Positions 35,448 through 47,039 of a stretch of 64,000 nt of DNA are shown here, one piece after another. The DNA comes from Sambucus nigra (Eukaryota > Streptophyta > Magnoliopsida > Dipsacales > Adoxaceae). The stretch covers positions 46,462,823-46,526,822 of the forward strand of contig OX422218.1 in NCBI GenBank assembly GCA_949130495.1, given 5' to 3'. Every line of letters starts with the position of its first letter. The stretch's first letter is position 1. Made by a program: the position numbers and the translations under genes. The notes under the pieces were generated by a model. It ran no database searches, was not told where the DNA came from, and was given only the letters and a program-made list of their open reading frames with translations.

Positions 35448-38399
35448 TGTGACACCCCGACTAATTAAATAACGGGTAGCTACTCCTTTATTAAAATTAA
35501 TACAAAATGCCAAGTTGGTTCAGTTAATAACATCATTGTCGAAAACATTTTAATGATTACTAACCACCTAGTATTTAAAAAGTGAGTTGCCAAATTTTAA
35601 GTTAACTCTAATTAACATGCAATAAAAGGATAATGAAAGAATAACAACCATTCACCATAACGAAGCAATAGAATAACCAACAACAGTAATAATAAGTCCG
35701 GAGGAAAACTCCTCACAACAATCCCACAACTGAACTAAGTAAAACAATGTATCCTGAATTAATTACATGCCAAATGTCTGAAAATCTGAAATAGGAAATC
35801 TTTTTCTAATAGAAATGGGCGACATGCCCTACAACTGATGAAAGCTGAGTATAGAGTCAAGATAGATGCAGGGTCTACTAGCAAAGTCCAAGGGTCTACT
35901 AGAAAAGTCCTGTAACTTCCACAAACAGCTATAGCTCGTCACCTGAATGAAAATCCTATGCATGGTGTCCTTGTGGCTGGGCACCTAAAATGGTTTTTAG
36001 AAAAAAAAATAGATTTGAAAGCAAACGGGTCAGAGCCCAAAAGTGGAGAGTATTAAAAAATAGCAAGTGCTTTAATGACATTAAAACAACGAATGCAAAA
36101 TACATGTTAGGACGTGCACTCACATGAAATACTCACCTCTCGACTAATTTGTGCACTCCTAACGTACCATACCCAGCTAAGTAACATATAAATCTACCCA
36201 AACCGTAATAAGTTCTACCCCTTACTACTCGATTCCCATTATACGTTCCAGCGTTATCAACTAAATAGAGGGCCTTACTTAACTCAGGTTCTCAATTATT
36301 AGTAATACAATTCATTACAAGTTATCCCTTTATAGTTACTCAAAGCGTTTCGGTATTTATACGCACAATACCAACATGAAAGTTCTCATTAATTTAAGTG
36401 TATATTAATCACGCCATAAATATACAGTACAAGCACCCGAGACTAAGCTGCGGTGCACACATACTCTGCTATCCATCCCGGTACATCATGTACATAGGGA
36501 TCACGCATTCCGAATCTCTCCGGAATCGATCTCAGATAATAGCAAATCACAAACAATGGAGGCGAACACAGTCACATCACATGGGTCACGCACATACCTT
36601 CGCTCCCACGATCAGCAGACTTATTAACATCCCAATAAGTCCTTCTCTGACCTATGTTCTTGAGGAACCAATCTAAATCCGGGCAACACAAGGATTAGAG
36701 GGCCTTAAGCGAACGTAAACCTCCCGTGATAGCAACTATGGTAGGTATGTCATACACATAAAAATCATATTCATATACTATGTATACACACATCTTAGTA
36801 ATCACCGTAATTTATTTGTCGTACACTTCTCATTCTCGTACCGACGTATAATGTTACACAATTACATATTCCCGGTTAATATAATTATTTAAGTCGCCAA
36901 TAATTCTCGCATCGTAATAGTCACTCACGTCCTATTCCTCAATTTCCACTCAATTCGAATTGAACTTCTAGGTTTTACTCCTCAATATATCCCAAATGTC
37001 CAAACTATATCAATTTATCAACAAGGGAATGTTATTTCTACAATTAACCAAGGTCACGGGACACGCGAAATCAAAACAGGCCAAAAAGCCTAAACTGTCA
37101 GCTCGTTAGAAGTCTCGTTCGAACGAGGCTGTTCGAACGAGAGTTCGTTCGAACGAACTGGGCATCTAACGAGATCTCGTTCGAACGAAAGGCATCGAAC
37201 GAACAACCCTCTCGTTAGAAGGCAAAATGTCAACTCGTTAGAAGCTCGTTCGAACGAGCTCGTTCGAACGACCTGGGCAGGTCTTCTAACGAGAGGCCAG
37301 TTTCGAGCCCAGAAATTCCCTTTTTCGTTTTTCCAACTTTCTTCACATCTAATCCCACATAAGAATCGTCCCAACATTATTTTAAGGTTTCTAATCCATA
37401 CCAAACATTCGTAGGTCATAATTAAACACTTATCTATGGCCAAATCTTCCTGAACATCATCAAATCCTCAATTCCCTTCATTTATCCCTAAATCCCATGA
37501 ACATGGACCCTCAAATTTTAAAGTCACCAAAGGGGCATAATTAAATCCGTTTTTGTTATATACAAGATGTATTTCTATCAGATTAATCATCCTGCACAAT
37601 TTTTGATGAAATCTTTTCATCAAAATATAAGTTTCTACTTACAATTCAATGGGTTTTTATCAAACTCCCAAAACAATACGATTTTCATGATTTCCTACGC
37701 ATGGAAGAAACATTCTTTGCCAAAAATGAAATTAAACCACTTGCCTTATGTATATCTCTGATTTTGATGTCGAATTGATGAATGATTCTCTCTCTCTCTG
37801 CAGAATTCTCCTCTCTCTCTCTCTACAAGTCTTGTTCTCCAAGGTGACAATCGTGGCTAGGGTTTGCCTTAGGAAACTTTTTGGAACTAATTCCAATAAC
37901 CTCCGTAGCCCATTAGGTTATTAGTGGGTTTAGTGGGTAATTACCAAATCAGATTTTTAATTCCTAATTTTCGTTGGTTTTAATTCCCAAAATTTCAAAA
38001 TTACCAAACTACCCTTTTACGTTGCCGGTATGGCCTAAAAATGCCCCGGGACCCAAACTAAACCCCCGGCTAGTGTTTTCTGACTATTTTGACCCTTACG
38101 GACGCGTTGGCGCACTCAAAATGACCATACGGTTAATAGAATTAAAATTCACTTTTTAATTAAATAATAATATTCCTGACGCGACTGTCACAAGTGTCTC
38201 AACAAAATTCCAAATCGCCGTATTTCAATCTCACGACAAATTTCATAATTTCCATATTCATATATAGCCATATATACTCATTAAAATCAAATACCAACTC
38301 GCATCTCGCTAGTATTTTTATCCGGATTAATTCCCAATTAATACGCATTTAATTCAATTAATCCCATATATAAATATCATAAAAATATGGGGTATTACA
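35448..38399 (-). repeat. Element E 3' LTR
   Basis: 2952 bp. On the + strand it starts TGTGACACCCCG and ends GGGGTATTACA. It contains M3 (35964-35985), M2 (36026-36039), the palindromic array (37102-37293) and a CT-rich leader-like run near 37785-37827. The inner edge is followed by the polypurine tract (- strand AAGGGGGAAGTA at about 38411-38400). Confidence 0.92.
37102..37293. repeat. Palindromic word array in the element E 3' LTR
   Basis: Six TTCGAA-centred palindromes (best form CTCGTTCGAACGAG) and five copies of CTCGTTAGAAG or its reverse complement are packed in 192 bp. The block opens with CTCGTTAGAAG and closes with CTTCTAACGAG, an 11-bp inverted pair. Copies exist at 44878-45069 (E), 49470-49665 and 56946-57141 (F). 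Confidence 0.9.
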
Positions 38400-38440
38400 T
38401 ACTTCCCCCTTATTACAGATTTTCGTCCCGAAATTCGGAA

Positions 38441-39946
38441 CTAGAAAGTACCTGGTAAGAACAACTCTGGATAACATTCGCGCATCTCATCTTCGCGCTC
38501 CCATGTGAACTCCTCGACATTATGATGTCGCCACTGAACACGCACTAACGGAACTATCTTTGACCGCAGTTTCCGCTCACTTCGGTCCAAAATAGCAATC
38601 GGCCCCTCCTCGTAGGAGCTATCGGGCTGGAGATCGATATCCTCCAAAGAAATGTGAGAATGAGCCAAATCATCTCTAAGATATTTCCTTAGCGAGGTAA
38701 TATGAAACACATCATGAATCCGATGCAAATGCTCCGATAACCCAAGTCTACACGCAACCGGTCCAATCCGCTCAATAATAGGAAACGGTCCCACATATCT
38801 CGGTGCCAACTTTCCTTTCTTCCCGAAATTCATAATCCCCTTCATAGGAGATACTCTGAGCAAAACCTGGTCCCCCACTTTAAATTCCCTGAAGGACCTC
38901 TTTGCATCAGCATAGCTCTTCTGCCTGTCTTGAGCTACCCGAATGCGACTCCGTATCAGCTCTATCCTTGCCGAAGTATCCTGAATCACTTCCGGCCCAA
39001 GTAGTTTGTTGTCCCTCACCTCCAACCAACATGATGGGGAACGACAAGGTCTACCGTACAACGCCTCAAATGGGGCCATGCCAATGGTGAACTGGTAGGA
39101 GTTGTTGTAAGCAAACTCCACCAGTGGAAGATACTGCTCCCATCCACCCCCAAAATTAATGATGCACATACGTAGCATGTCCTCCAACATCTGGTTTGTG
39201 CGCTCGATTTGCCCATCAGTCTGCGGATGACAAGCCGTACTTAACCACAATTCCGTGCCCATGGCCTCCTGAAAACTCTCCCAAAATCGTGAAACAAATA
39301 TCTTGTCTCTGTTAGACACGATATTTAGGAGCACACCGTGAAGTCTCACTATCTCTGAAATAAAGAGCTGGGCATACTGTCCCGTAGTGTAGTCTGTCCT
39401 TACGGGTAGAAAATGAGCAACTTTGGACAACCTGTCCACAATCACCCAAATGGAGTCGTGACCTCTCTGTGACGTAGGCAACCCCGTGATAAAGTCCAAG
39501 GATATGCTCTCCCACATCCACATCGAGACCTCTAATGGCTGTAGAAGTCCTGCCGGTCTCTGATGATCCACTTTTACTAGATGAGAAGTGGCGCATTTAG
39601 AAACAAACACGGCAATATCTTTCTTCATCCCGCTCCACCAATACTGTCGTCTCATGTCTTGGTACATTTTGTCCCCATCGGGATGTACCGCGAACCGTGA
39701 GCCGTGCGACTCTGCCATCACCTCGTGCCGTAATTCCTCCCCTTCCGTAACTACCAATCTCCCATTGAAGCGTAATCCCCCGTCTGAGCTAACGGTATAG
39801 GACTCAGCTCCCTCTGCTAATAAGCGAACTATCTGCTCCTGACAGAACAAGTCATTTGCCTGGGCCTTTACCACTCTCGTGACAATCTGTGGTGTAACAA
39901 TCATCACCGAAATGAATGATCGGGCCACTGCATCCTGGTGTCCCAA
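38441..39946 (-). pseudogene. Element E integrase with chromodomain-like tail
   Basis: Open over 501 codons. The zinc finger has both His ('[18 protein letters not shown]') but the second Cys of its Cys pair is changed ('CATSHLV' where F has 'CATCQLV'). The core keeps the first Asp ('SLDFITGLP') and the Glu ('GQIERTNQ'), but the second catalytic Asp is Asn ('IVSNRD', codon at 39313-39311). The GPY/F-like segment ('LAPRYVGPFPIIERIG') and the chromodomain-like tail are intact. It would insert DNA copies, guided to chromatin by the tail. The two changed residues argue that it is inactive. Confidence 0.88.
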
Positions 39947-39958
39947 CTCCTTCCACTT

Positions 39959-41330
39959 TTACTTCCACACCCCTTCCACTTCATCTACTGGCCTACGGCT
40001 CAACGCGTCTGCTACCACGTTAGCCTTCCTCGAGTGATATTGGATATCAAACTGATAGTCCTTCACAAACTCAAGCCACCTCCGCTGCCGCATATTCAAT
40101 TCCTTCTGCGTGAATAGGTACTGTAGGGACTTGTGGTCTGTGAACAATCGAAATTTCTCCCCCAAAAGATAGTGTCTCCAAATCTGAAGGGCAAATACCA
40201 CTGCCGCTAACTCCAAGTCATGAGTGTGGTAATTTTTCTCGTGAGGCTTCAGCTTACGGGAAGCATAAGCTATGGCCTGAGTCTCCTGCTGCAAATACAC
40301 CTCCAAGTCCTTGCAAGGACACATCGGTGTAGACTAGATACTCAACTCATGGTCTCGGCAATGCTAACACAGGTGCTGAGGTCAACTTATCCTTTAACTC
40401 ATCAAATGCCAACTGATAGGCATCACTCCAGATGAATGGCACACCCATACGAGTCAGATGTGTCAAAGGACCCGCTATTTTCGAAAATCCCCGAATAAAC
40501 CTCCTGTAGTATCCTACTAGTCCCAAGAAACTACGGATCTCAGTCGGTGTCGTGGGCTATCCCCATTCCCTCACCGCGGATACCTTCCCCGGATCAAGAG
40601 ATATCTCCCGGTCGGAAATAATGTGTCCCAAAAACTGAACCTCTTTCAGCCAAAACCCGCTCTTCTCATACTTTGCATACATCTCGTTCTGACGTAGCGT
40701 CTGCAAAACCTGCCTCAAATGCTCGGCGTGCTCCTCCTCTGTCTGGGAGTAAACCAGAATATCATCAATGAAGACAATGATGAACTGATCAAGGAACTCT
40801 CTGAACACCCTATTCATCAAGTCCATAAACACTTCTGGAGCATTGGTCAAGCCAAAAGGCATAACTCGAAATTCGTAAGAACCATATCTCGTTAAGAACG
40901 CAGTCTTTGAGACATCCTCTTCCCTGATACGCAAGTGATGGTAACCAGATCACAAATCAATATTTGAGAAGAAAGAAGCTCCTCTCAATTGGTCGAATAA
41001 ATCATCGATTCGGGGCAACGGATACTTATCCGTATCGTGACTTTATTCAACTCCCGGTAATCCACACACAACCTCAACGATCCATACCTCTTCTTCACGA
41101 ACAACATAGGGGCACCCCACGGCGAAGTACTCCTCCGTATAAACCCCTGACCCAACAACTGCTCAATCTGATCCCGTAGCTCTCGCATCTCTGCCGGAGC
41201 CATACGGTACGATGCGCGTGCTATTGGTCTTGTATCTGGTAATAAGGCTATGACAAAGTCTATCTCTCGACTAGGGGGTAGGCCTGGTATCTCCTGAAAC
41301 ACATCTGAATACTCCCTGACAACTGGGATC
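39959..41330 (-). pseudogene. Element E reverse transcriptase and RNase H, two frameshifts
   Basis: RT begins in the protease frame ('[20 protein letters not shown]', '[13 protein letters not shown]'). A missing T near 41028 shifts it, compared with F, which reads through. The catalytic F-I-D-D is at 40768-40761 and '[20 protein letters not shown]' precedes it. A stop lies near 40557. An extra A at about 40292-40294 shifts the frame back, and RNase H follows from 40324 ('[16 protein letters not shown]', '[12 protein letters not shown]', '[11 protein letters not shown]'). A TAA at 39959 separates it from integrase. Confidence 0.86.
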
Positions 41331-41339
41331 GAATCTGAA

Positions 41340-41949
41340 GGAATCACAACCTCCTTATAGGTATCCTCCTCTATGTAATACAAATGAGCGGTCGAGCCTC
41401 CCTCTGGGCGACGCATCGCCACTACAAACATATCTTGCCCTAGAATGGAAAACACAATGCTCCCACCGAAGCAATCAATCATGGCTCTATAAGTTGCGAG
41501 CCAATCCATACCGATAATCACATCGTGCTCATGCATATCTAATACCAACATGTCTGCAGGTAATACCAAACTACCAATCTCTACCGCCACTCCCCGGCAT
41601 ATAAATAAAATAAGTGACCCACTCCCCAATGGTGAGTCTACACATGTCACTGTGCTCTCTGCTGTGGCTAACAACCCTAAGGCTTTCGCAAAATGTGTAG
41701 CTATAAAACAATGCGTTGCCCCCGTATCAAACAAAACCCGACCCATAGTGCCATGGATAGGAAACATACCCTCAATAGCGGGTGGTGCCTGTGGAGCTGC
41801 TTCCTACTTAAGATGGTATACTCTCCCATACTGCAGCTTCCCCTGCTGAACTGGGACCGTTGGAATGGGTGGCAATGCTGCCATCTGTGGTGGTGCCGGG
41901 AGGGCGGAGGGAAACACGGGTCTCTGTGGATCCTGTCGAGCACCCTGCT
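41340..41949 (-). pseudogene. Element E aspartic protease
   Basis: The catalytic motif is intact: '[22 protein letters not shown]', with the GAT codon at 41728-41726, and the second lobe signature '[13 protein letters not shown]' follows. It is in the same frame as the zinc knuckle upstream and continuous with the RT start downstream. Confidence 0.85.
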
Positions 41950-43065
41950 GCTACTGCGGGGCCCTGCCCCTCTCAGGACAGTCCTGGCGTTTATGACCAG
42001 TCTTGCCACAAACGTAACACTTCCCCGGGAAGTTCCCCCCTCTCTGTCCCTGCTTCCCCTGGCCCTGGTGTCCGTTACCGTTCCTCCCTTGGCCTGTTGG
42101 CCCTGCTGAAACTGCTGCTGTTGACCATTATGACCCTGCTGGTTCTGATGGCCGTTCGGACCCTGATGGGCCTTCCGAAAACCTCCCTGTCCGTGCCTGA
42201 AATTCCCCGATCTGAACCTCTTGTGATCCCCCTGCTAGGAACCCTGGTCACCCTGTCTCTGCCCCTGAACAGATTGTGCCCCACTGGCATCATTTCCTCC
42301 AGTCCTGCCCTGATGGATGGACTCTCCTGATCTCTTGCCCTCAGCCATGTGAAAGCGGTGATCATGGCAGTGTAATAGTGTAGTGTTGACCACATCAGAG
42401 TAAGTGGCCAACGATAGGTTCCCCAACAAATGCTGACGGATCCTCCAAGCCAACCCGTCTATAAATTTTTGTATCTTCTTCTCTTCTGTCGGTATCTCAT
42501 CCGAAACAATATTCAACAGATTAGTGAATTCGGCCTCATACTTGGCCACAGTCTTACCTTCCTATTTGAGATTCATCAACTTCCTCCTCATTTCCGTGTG
42601 AACAACTGACGGAAAGTACTTGCGGTCAAACCGCACCTAAAACTCCTGTATAATGAGAGTATCTCTCTCCTCCACAGTGGTAATAGACTCCCACCACTGT
42701 AGTGCAGACCCCACTAGCTTAAAGGTAGCTAGTATCTGCTTCTGGACATTGGTACACTCATACATCCTCAGGTGCCACTGAATGTCCTTCCTCCACTGAC
42801 TTGAAACCACAACATCGGAGCTACCAGCGAACTCCGGTGGGTGTGCTTTCTGAAAAGCATCACGTACACGTTCCCAAGCAGACGGGAATGCATGTTCCTG
42901 AACTGGTGCCTGAGGTGGTGCCTGCTGAACTACGGCTAGTGCGGCATTTATCGCCAAAGCCACAATGGCTGCAACCTCGACGGCATTCATCGTGCCCTGA
43001 ACTGGTGCGGGCTGTGGGTCTGGCGTAGCATCCCTGGGAACCCGTTGTTCACGTCGTGGAGGCAT
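41950..43065 (-). pseudogene. Element E gag
   Basis: Starts with ATG at 43065 ('MPPRREQRVPRDATP'). An Ala/Gln-rich N-terminus is followed by the retrotransposon gag domain ('FAGSSDVVVSSQWRKDIQ', 'LVGSALQWWESI', 'YEAEFTNLLNIV'). Stops at 42637-42639 (TGG to TAG by comparison with F) and near 42563 (CAG to TAG) break it. A frameshift between about 42110 and 42040 brings the CX2CX4HX4C zinc knuckle (42019-41978) into the protease frame. It would make the particle and bind element RNA. Confidence 0.85.
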
Positions 43066-43234
43066 CTGAAATAAGAATAAAGTTTATAAGTTCGCAGTTA
43101 TAAACTTGAAATAGGTGAAGAACGTAGCATATACAAAAGAATACAACATTCCTAAAATATAGGGCTCTACATCAAAGAAAGCTCAGCGGAAACATAAATA
43201 GCCGTACAGATCCAAAAGGACACTAGAACCTGAT

Positions 43235-43246
43235 GCTCTGATACTT
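43235..43246 (-). other. Element E primer binding site, mutated
   Basis: On the - strand AAGTATCAGAGC replaces the standard TGGTATCAGAGC that element F keeps. The first two bases, which pair with the tRNA end, are changed, so priming should be impaired. The 43066-43234 stretch between it and gag is the untranslated leader. Confidence 0.8.
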
Positions 43247-43248
43247 CC

Positions 43249-45855
43249 TGTGGCACCCCGACTAATTAAATACCGGGTAGCTACTCCTTTATTAAAATTA
43301 ATACAAAATGCCAAGTTGGTTCAGTTAATAACATCACTGTCGAAAACATTTTAATGATTACTAACCACCTAGTATTTAAAAAGTTAGTTGCCAAATTTTA
43401 AGTTAACTCTAATTAATATGCAATAAAAGGATAATGAAAGAATAACAACCATTCACCATAACGAAGCAATAGAATAACCAACAACAGTAATAATAAGTCC
43501 GGAGGAAAACTCCTCACAACAATTCCACAACTGAACTAAGTAAAACAATGTATCCTGAATTAATTACATGCCAAATGTCTGAAAATCTGAAATAGGAAAT
43601 GTTTCTAATAGAAATGGGCGACAAACCCTACAACTGATGAAAGCTGAGTATAGAGTCAAGATAGATTAAGCGTCTACTAGCAAAGTCCTGTAACTTCCAA
43701 AAACAGCTACAGCTCGTCACCTGAATGAAAATCCTATGCATGGTGTCCTTGTGGCTGGGCACCTAAAATGGTTTTTACAAAAAAATAGATTTGAAAGCAA
43801 ACGGGTCAGGTCCCGAAAGTGGAGAGTATTAAAAAATAGCAAGTGCTTTAATGACATTAAAACACCGAATGCAAAATACATGTTAGGACGTGCATTCACA
43901 TGAAATACTCACCTCTCGACTCATTTGTGCACTCCTAACGTACCGTACCCATCTAAGTAACATATAAATCTACCCAAACCGTAATAAGTTCTACCCCTTA
44001 CTACTCGATTCCCATTATACGTTCCAGCATTATCAACTAAATAGAGGGCCTTACTTAACTCAGGTTCTCAATTATTAATAATACAATTCATTACAGGTTA
44101 TCCCTTTATAGTTACTCAAAGCGTTTATGTATTTATACGCACAATACCAACATGAAAGTTCTCATTAATTTAAGTGTATATTAATCACGCCATAAATACA
44201 TAATACAAGCAACCGAGACTAAGCTGCGGTGCACACATACTCTGCTATCCATCCTGGTACATCACGTACATAAGGATCACGCATTCCAAATCTCTCAGGA
44301 ATCGATCTCAGATAATAGCAAATCACAAACAATGGAGGCGAACACAGTCACATCACATGGGTCACGCACATACCTACGCTCCCACGATCAGCAGACTTAT
44401 TAACATCCCAATAAGTCCTTCTCTAACCTATGTTCTCGAGGTACCAATCTAAATCCGGGCAACACAAGGATTATAGGGCCTTAAGTGAACATAAATATCC
44501 CGTGATAGCAAGTATGGTAGGTATGTCATACACATAAAAATCATATTCATATCCTAAGTATACACACATCTTAGTAATCACCGTAATTTATTTGTGGTAC
44601 ACTTCTCATTCTAGTACCGACGTATAATGTTACACAATTACATATTCCCAGTTAATATAATTATTTAAGTCGCCAATAATTCTCTCATCGTAATATTCAC
44701 TCACGTCCTATTCCTCAATTTCGACTCAATTCGAATTGCACTTCTAGGTTTTACTCCTCAATATATCCCAAATGTCCCAACTATATCAATTTATCAACAA
44801 GTTAATGTTATCTCTACAATTAACCAAGGTCACGGGACACGCGAAATCAAAACAGGCCAAAAAGCCTAAACTGTCAGCTCGTTAGAAGTCTCGTTCGAAC
44901 GAGGCTGTTCGAACGAGAGTTCATTCGAACGAACTGGGCATCTAACGAGATCTCATTCGAACGAAAGGCATCGAACGAACATACTTCTCATTAGAAGGCA
45001 AAATGTCAACTCGTTAGAAGCTCGTTCGAACGAGCTCGTTCGAACGACCAGGGCAGGTCTTCTAACGAGAGGCTGGTTTCGAGGCCAGAAATTCCCTTTT
45101 TTGTTTTTCCAACTTTCTTCACATCTAATCCCACATAAGAATCGTCCCAACATTATTTTAAGGTTTCTAATCCATACCAAACATTCGTAGGTCATAATTA
45201 AACACTTATCTAGGGCCAAATCTTCCTAAACATCATCAAATCCTCAATTCCCTTCATTTATCCCCAAATCCCATGAACATGAACCCTAAAATTTTAAAGT
45301 CACCAAAAGGGCATAATTAAATTCGTTTTTGTTATATACAAGATGTATTTCTATCAGATTAATCATCCTAACAAAATTTTTGATGAAATCTTTTCATCAA
45401 AATAGAAGTTTCTACTTCCAATTCAATGGGTTTTTATCAAACTCCCAAAACAATACAATTTTCATGATTTCCTACGCATGGAAGAAACATTCTTTGCCAA
45501 AAACGAAATTAAACCACTTGCCTTATGTATATCTCTAATTTTGATGTCGAATTAATGAATGATTATGTCTCTCTCTGCAGAATTCTCCTCTCTCTCTCTC
45601 TACAAATTTTCTTCTCCAAGGTGACAATGGTGGCTAGGGTTTGCCTTAGGAAACTTTTTGGAACTAATTCCAATAACCCCCGTAGCCCATTAGGTTATTA
45701 GTGGGTAATTACCAAATCAGATTTTTAATTCCTAATTTTCGTTGGTTTTAATTCCCAAAAATTCAAAATTACCAAACTACCCTTTTACGTTGCCAGTATG
45801 GCCTAAAAATGCCCCGGAACCCAAACTAAACCCCTTGCTAGTGTTTTCTGACTAT
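43249..45855 (-). repeat. Element E 5' LTR, outer 312 bp missing
   Basis: Begins TGTGGCACCCCG (one base changed from the other LTR) and follows 35448 onward closely. It stops at GTGTTTTCTGACTAT, equivalent to 38087. The missing part (equivalent to 38088-38399) is the U3 start, so this copy has also lost its LTR terminus. The palindromic array is at 44878-45069. Confidence 0.9.
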
Positions 45856-45895
45856 GGACTTGATAAAACCAACGAAACCCCTAGCTAGTGTTTTC
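45856..45895. other. Filler at the E/D deletion junction
   Basis: About 40 bp that match neither the E LTR nor the D LTR at this place. Its right half (45875-45895) repeats 45828-45848 with one mismatch, so part of it was copied from 47 bp upstream during repair. Confidence 0.8.
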
Positions 45896-46959
45896 GTTGT
45901 TTCTTTTTAATGTTGGTTCTTATCCCAAAACTTTTGTAGATCTTCAGTGATTATTAATTGGATATTATGGGACTTAGAGAAGATCAGTAAGCCCTTGTTA
46001 AGATTTGAATTGATTTGATTGGGATTTAATTGATTAGAATTATGATAATTAAAGTTAAAGAGATTTTGGTTGCTAGATTCATGTGTTGGATTCTAATCTG
46101 TTTGTATGGGGAATAAGGATAGTTCAAGTAGGGGAGATTTAATATAACACCTGGGTAGCCTTAGGGTTACAATTTAAACGTTAAGGACTTAGTTTAAACT
46201 CATTATTGATTTTGCAAGGGCTGAGTGTAGCAGAAGAGCGTAGTGGTATGGCTCCTGGATAGAGATGGGAGTTTAGAACACATTTGGTTGAAAGAGGGGA
46301 TGAGGTTATTCCGATCGCATATTTGAAGTTGATGAAACTCTTCGATCGACAAAGTTAAGTAGTAGTGAATTGGAGGGGTTCCTTGTTTGGATTTCGCTTT
46401 GTGAGACGCTCCGCGCATGAACCTTAACGACGTCGGGAGTGGAGATATGTTATAGGATGAGAGGATAATTAAATTATGAAGAAAAGATATGACATTTTAA
46501 TACGTGGGATTTAAAGAGATATAATGCTACGTAAGGGAATAATCTAAGGTTAATGTGAGTACCTTTTTATTAGTATACTATAGGTATGATAATACCTATT
46601 TGATTGATTAATGATTATGTGTATGACATACCTTGCTTACTTGCTATCGGTGGGAGGTTTGCGCATGAAAGCAGTTATATCCTGATGAATCCATGGGATC
46701 TTTGATTTGTCGCTTGAGAACATAGGTCTATGAAAGACTTATCGGGGAGTTGATCAGTTCGTTGACTATGGGTACGTAGGTATGTGGGTGACCCATGGGT
46801 ATGAGAACTATGTTCGCCTCTAATGATTGTGTTGTTGTTAATGGTTCGAGGTATCCTCACCGAACCTTTTGTCCCCTTTTCAGCGACCAGCGATATTGGG
46901 ACATGATAGCAGATTAATGCATTACACCGCAGCTGTGACTCAGGGTGCCGTATTATATA

Positions 46960-47039
<80 letters not shown>

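Larger units (their letters stand above)
35448..45855 (-). mobile_element. Element E: Tekay/Del-like chromovirus (Ty3/gypsy) inserted in element D
   Basis: The left repeat 35448-38399 is the 3' LTR and the right repeat 43249-45855 the 5' LTR, truncated at its outer end. Gag, protease, RT, RNase H and integrase lie on the - strand in a single original reading frame, now broken by stops and three frameshifts. The integrase ends in a chromodomain-like segment ('VQWRHHNVEEFTWEREDEM'), typical of Tekay/Del. No target duplication can be seen because the right end and adjoining D sequence are deleted. Element F is a close relative. Confidence 0.9.

Noticed and set aside
37102..37293. TTCGAA array as heat-shock elements
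   Set aside because: Heat-shock elements need GAA and TTC blocks alternating with 2-bp gaps. Here TTC and GAA abut and the spacing between palindromes is irregular.
41701..42009. Alternate - strand frame over E protease, and 54349-53759 in F
   Set aside because: Shadow frames of the true gag-protease frame, which holds the D/N-T-G motif and zinc knuckle.
41693..42330. Long + strand frames across E gag (138 and 156 codons)
   Set aside because: They are antisense shadows of the Gly/Gln/Pro-rich gag region. The - strand carries the zinc knuckle and protease.
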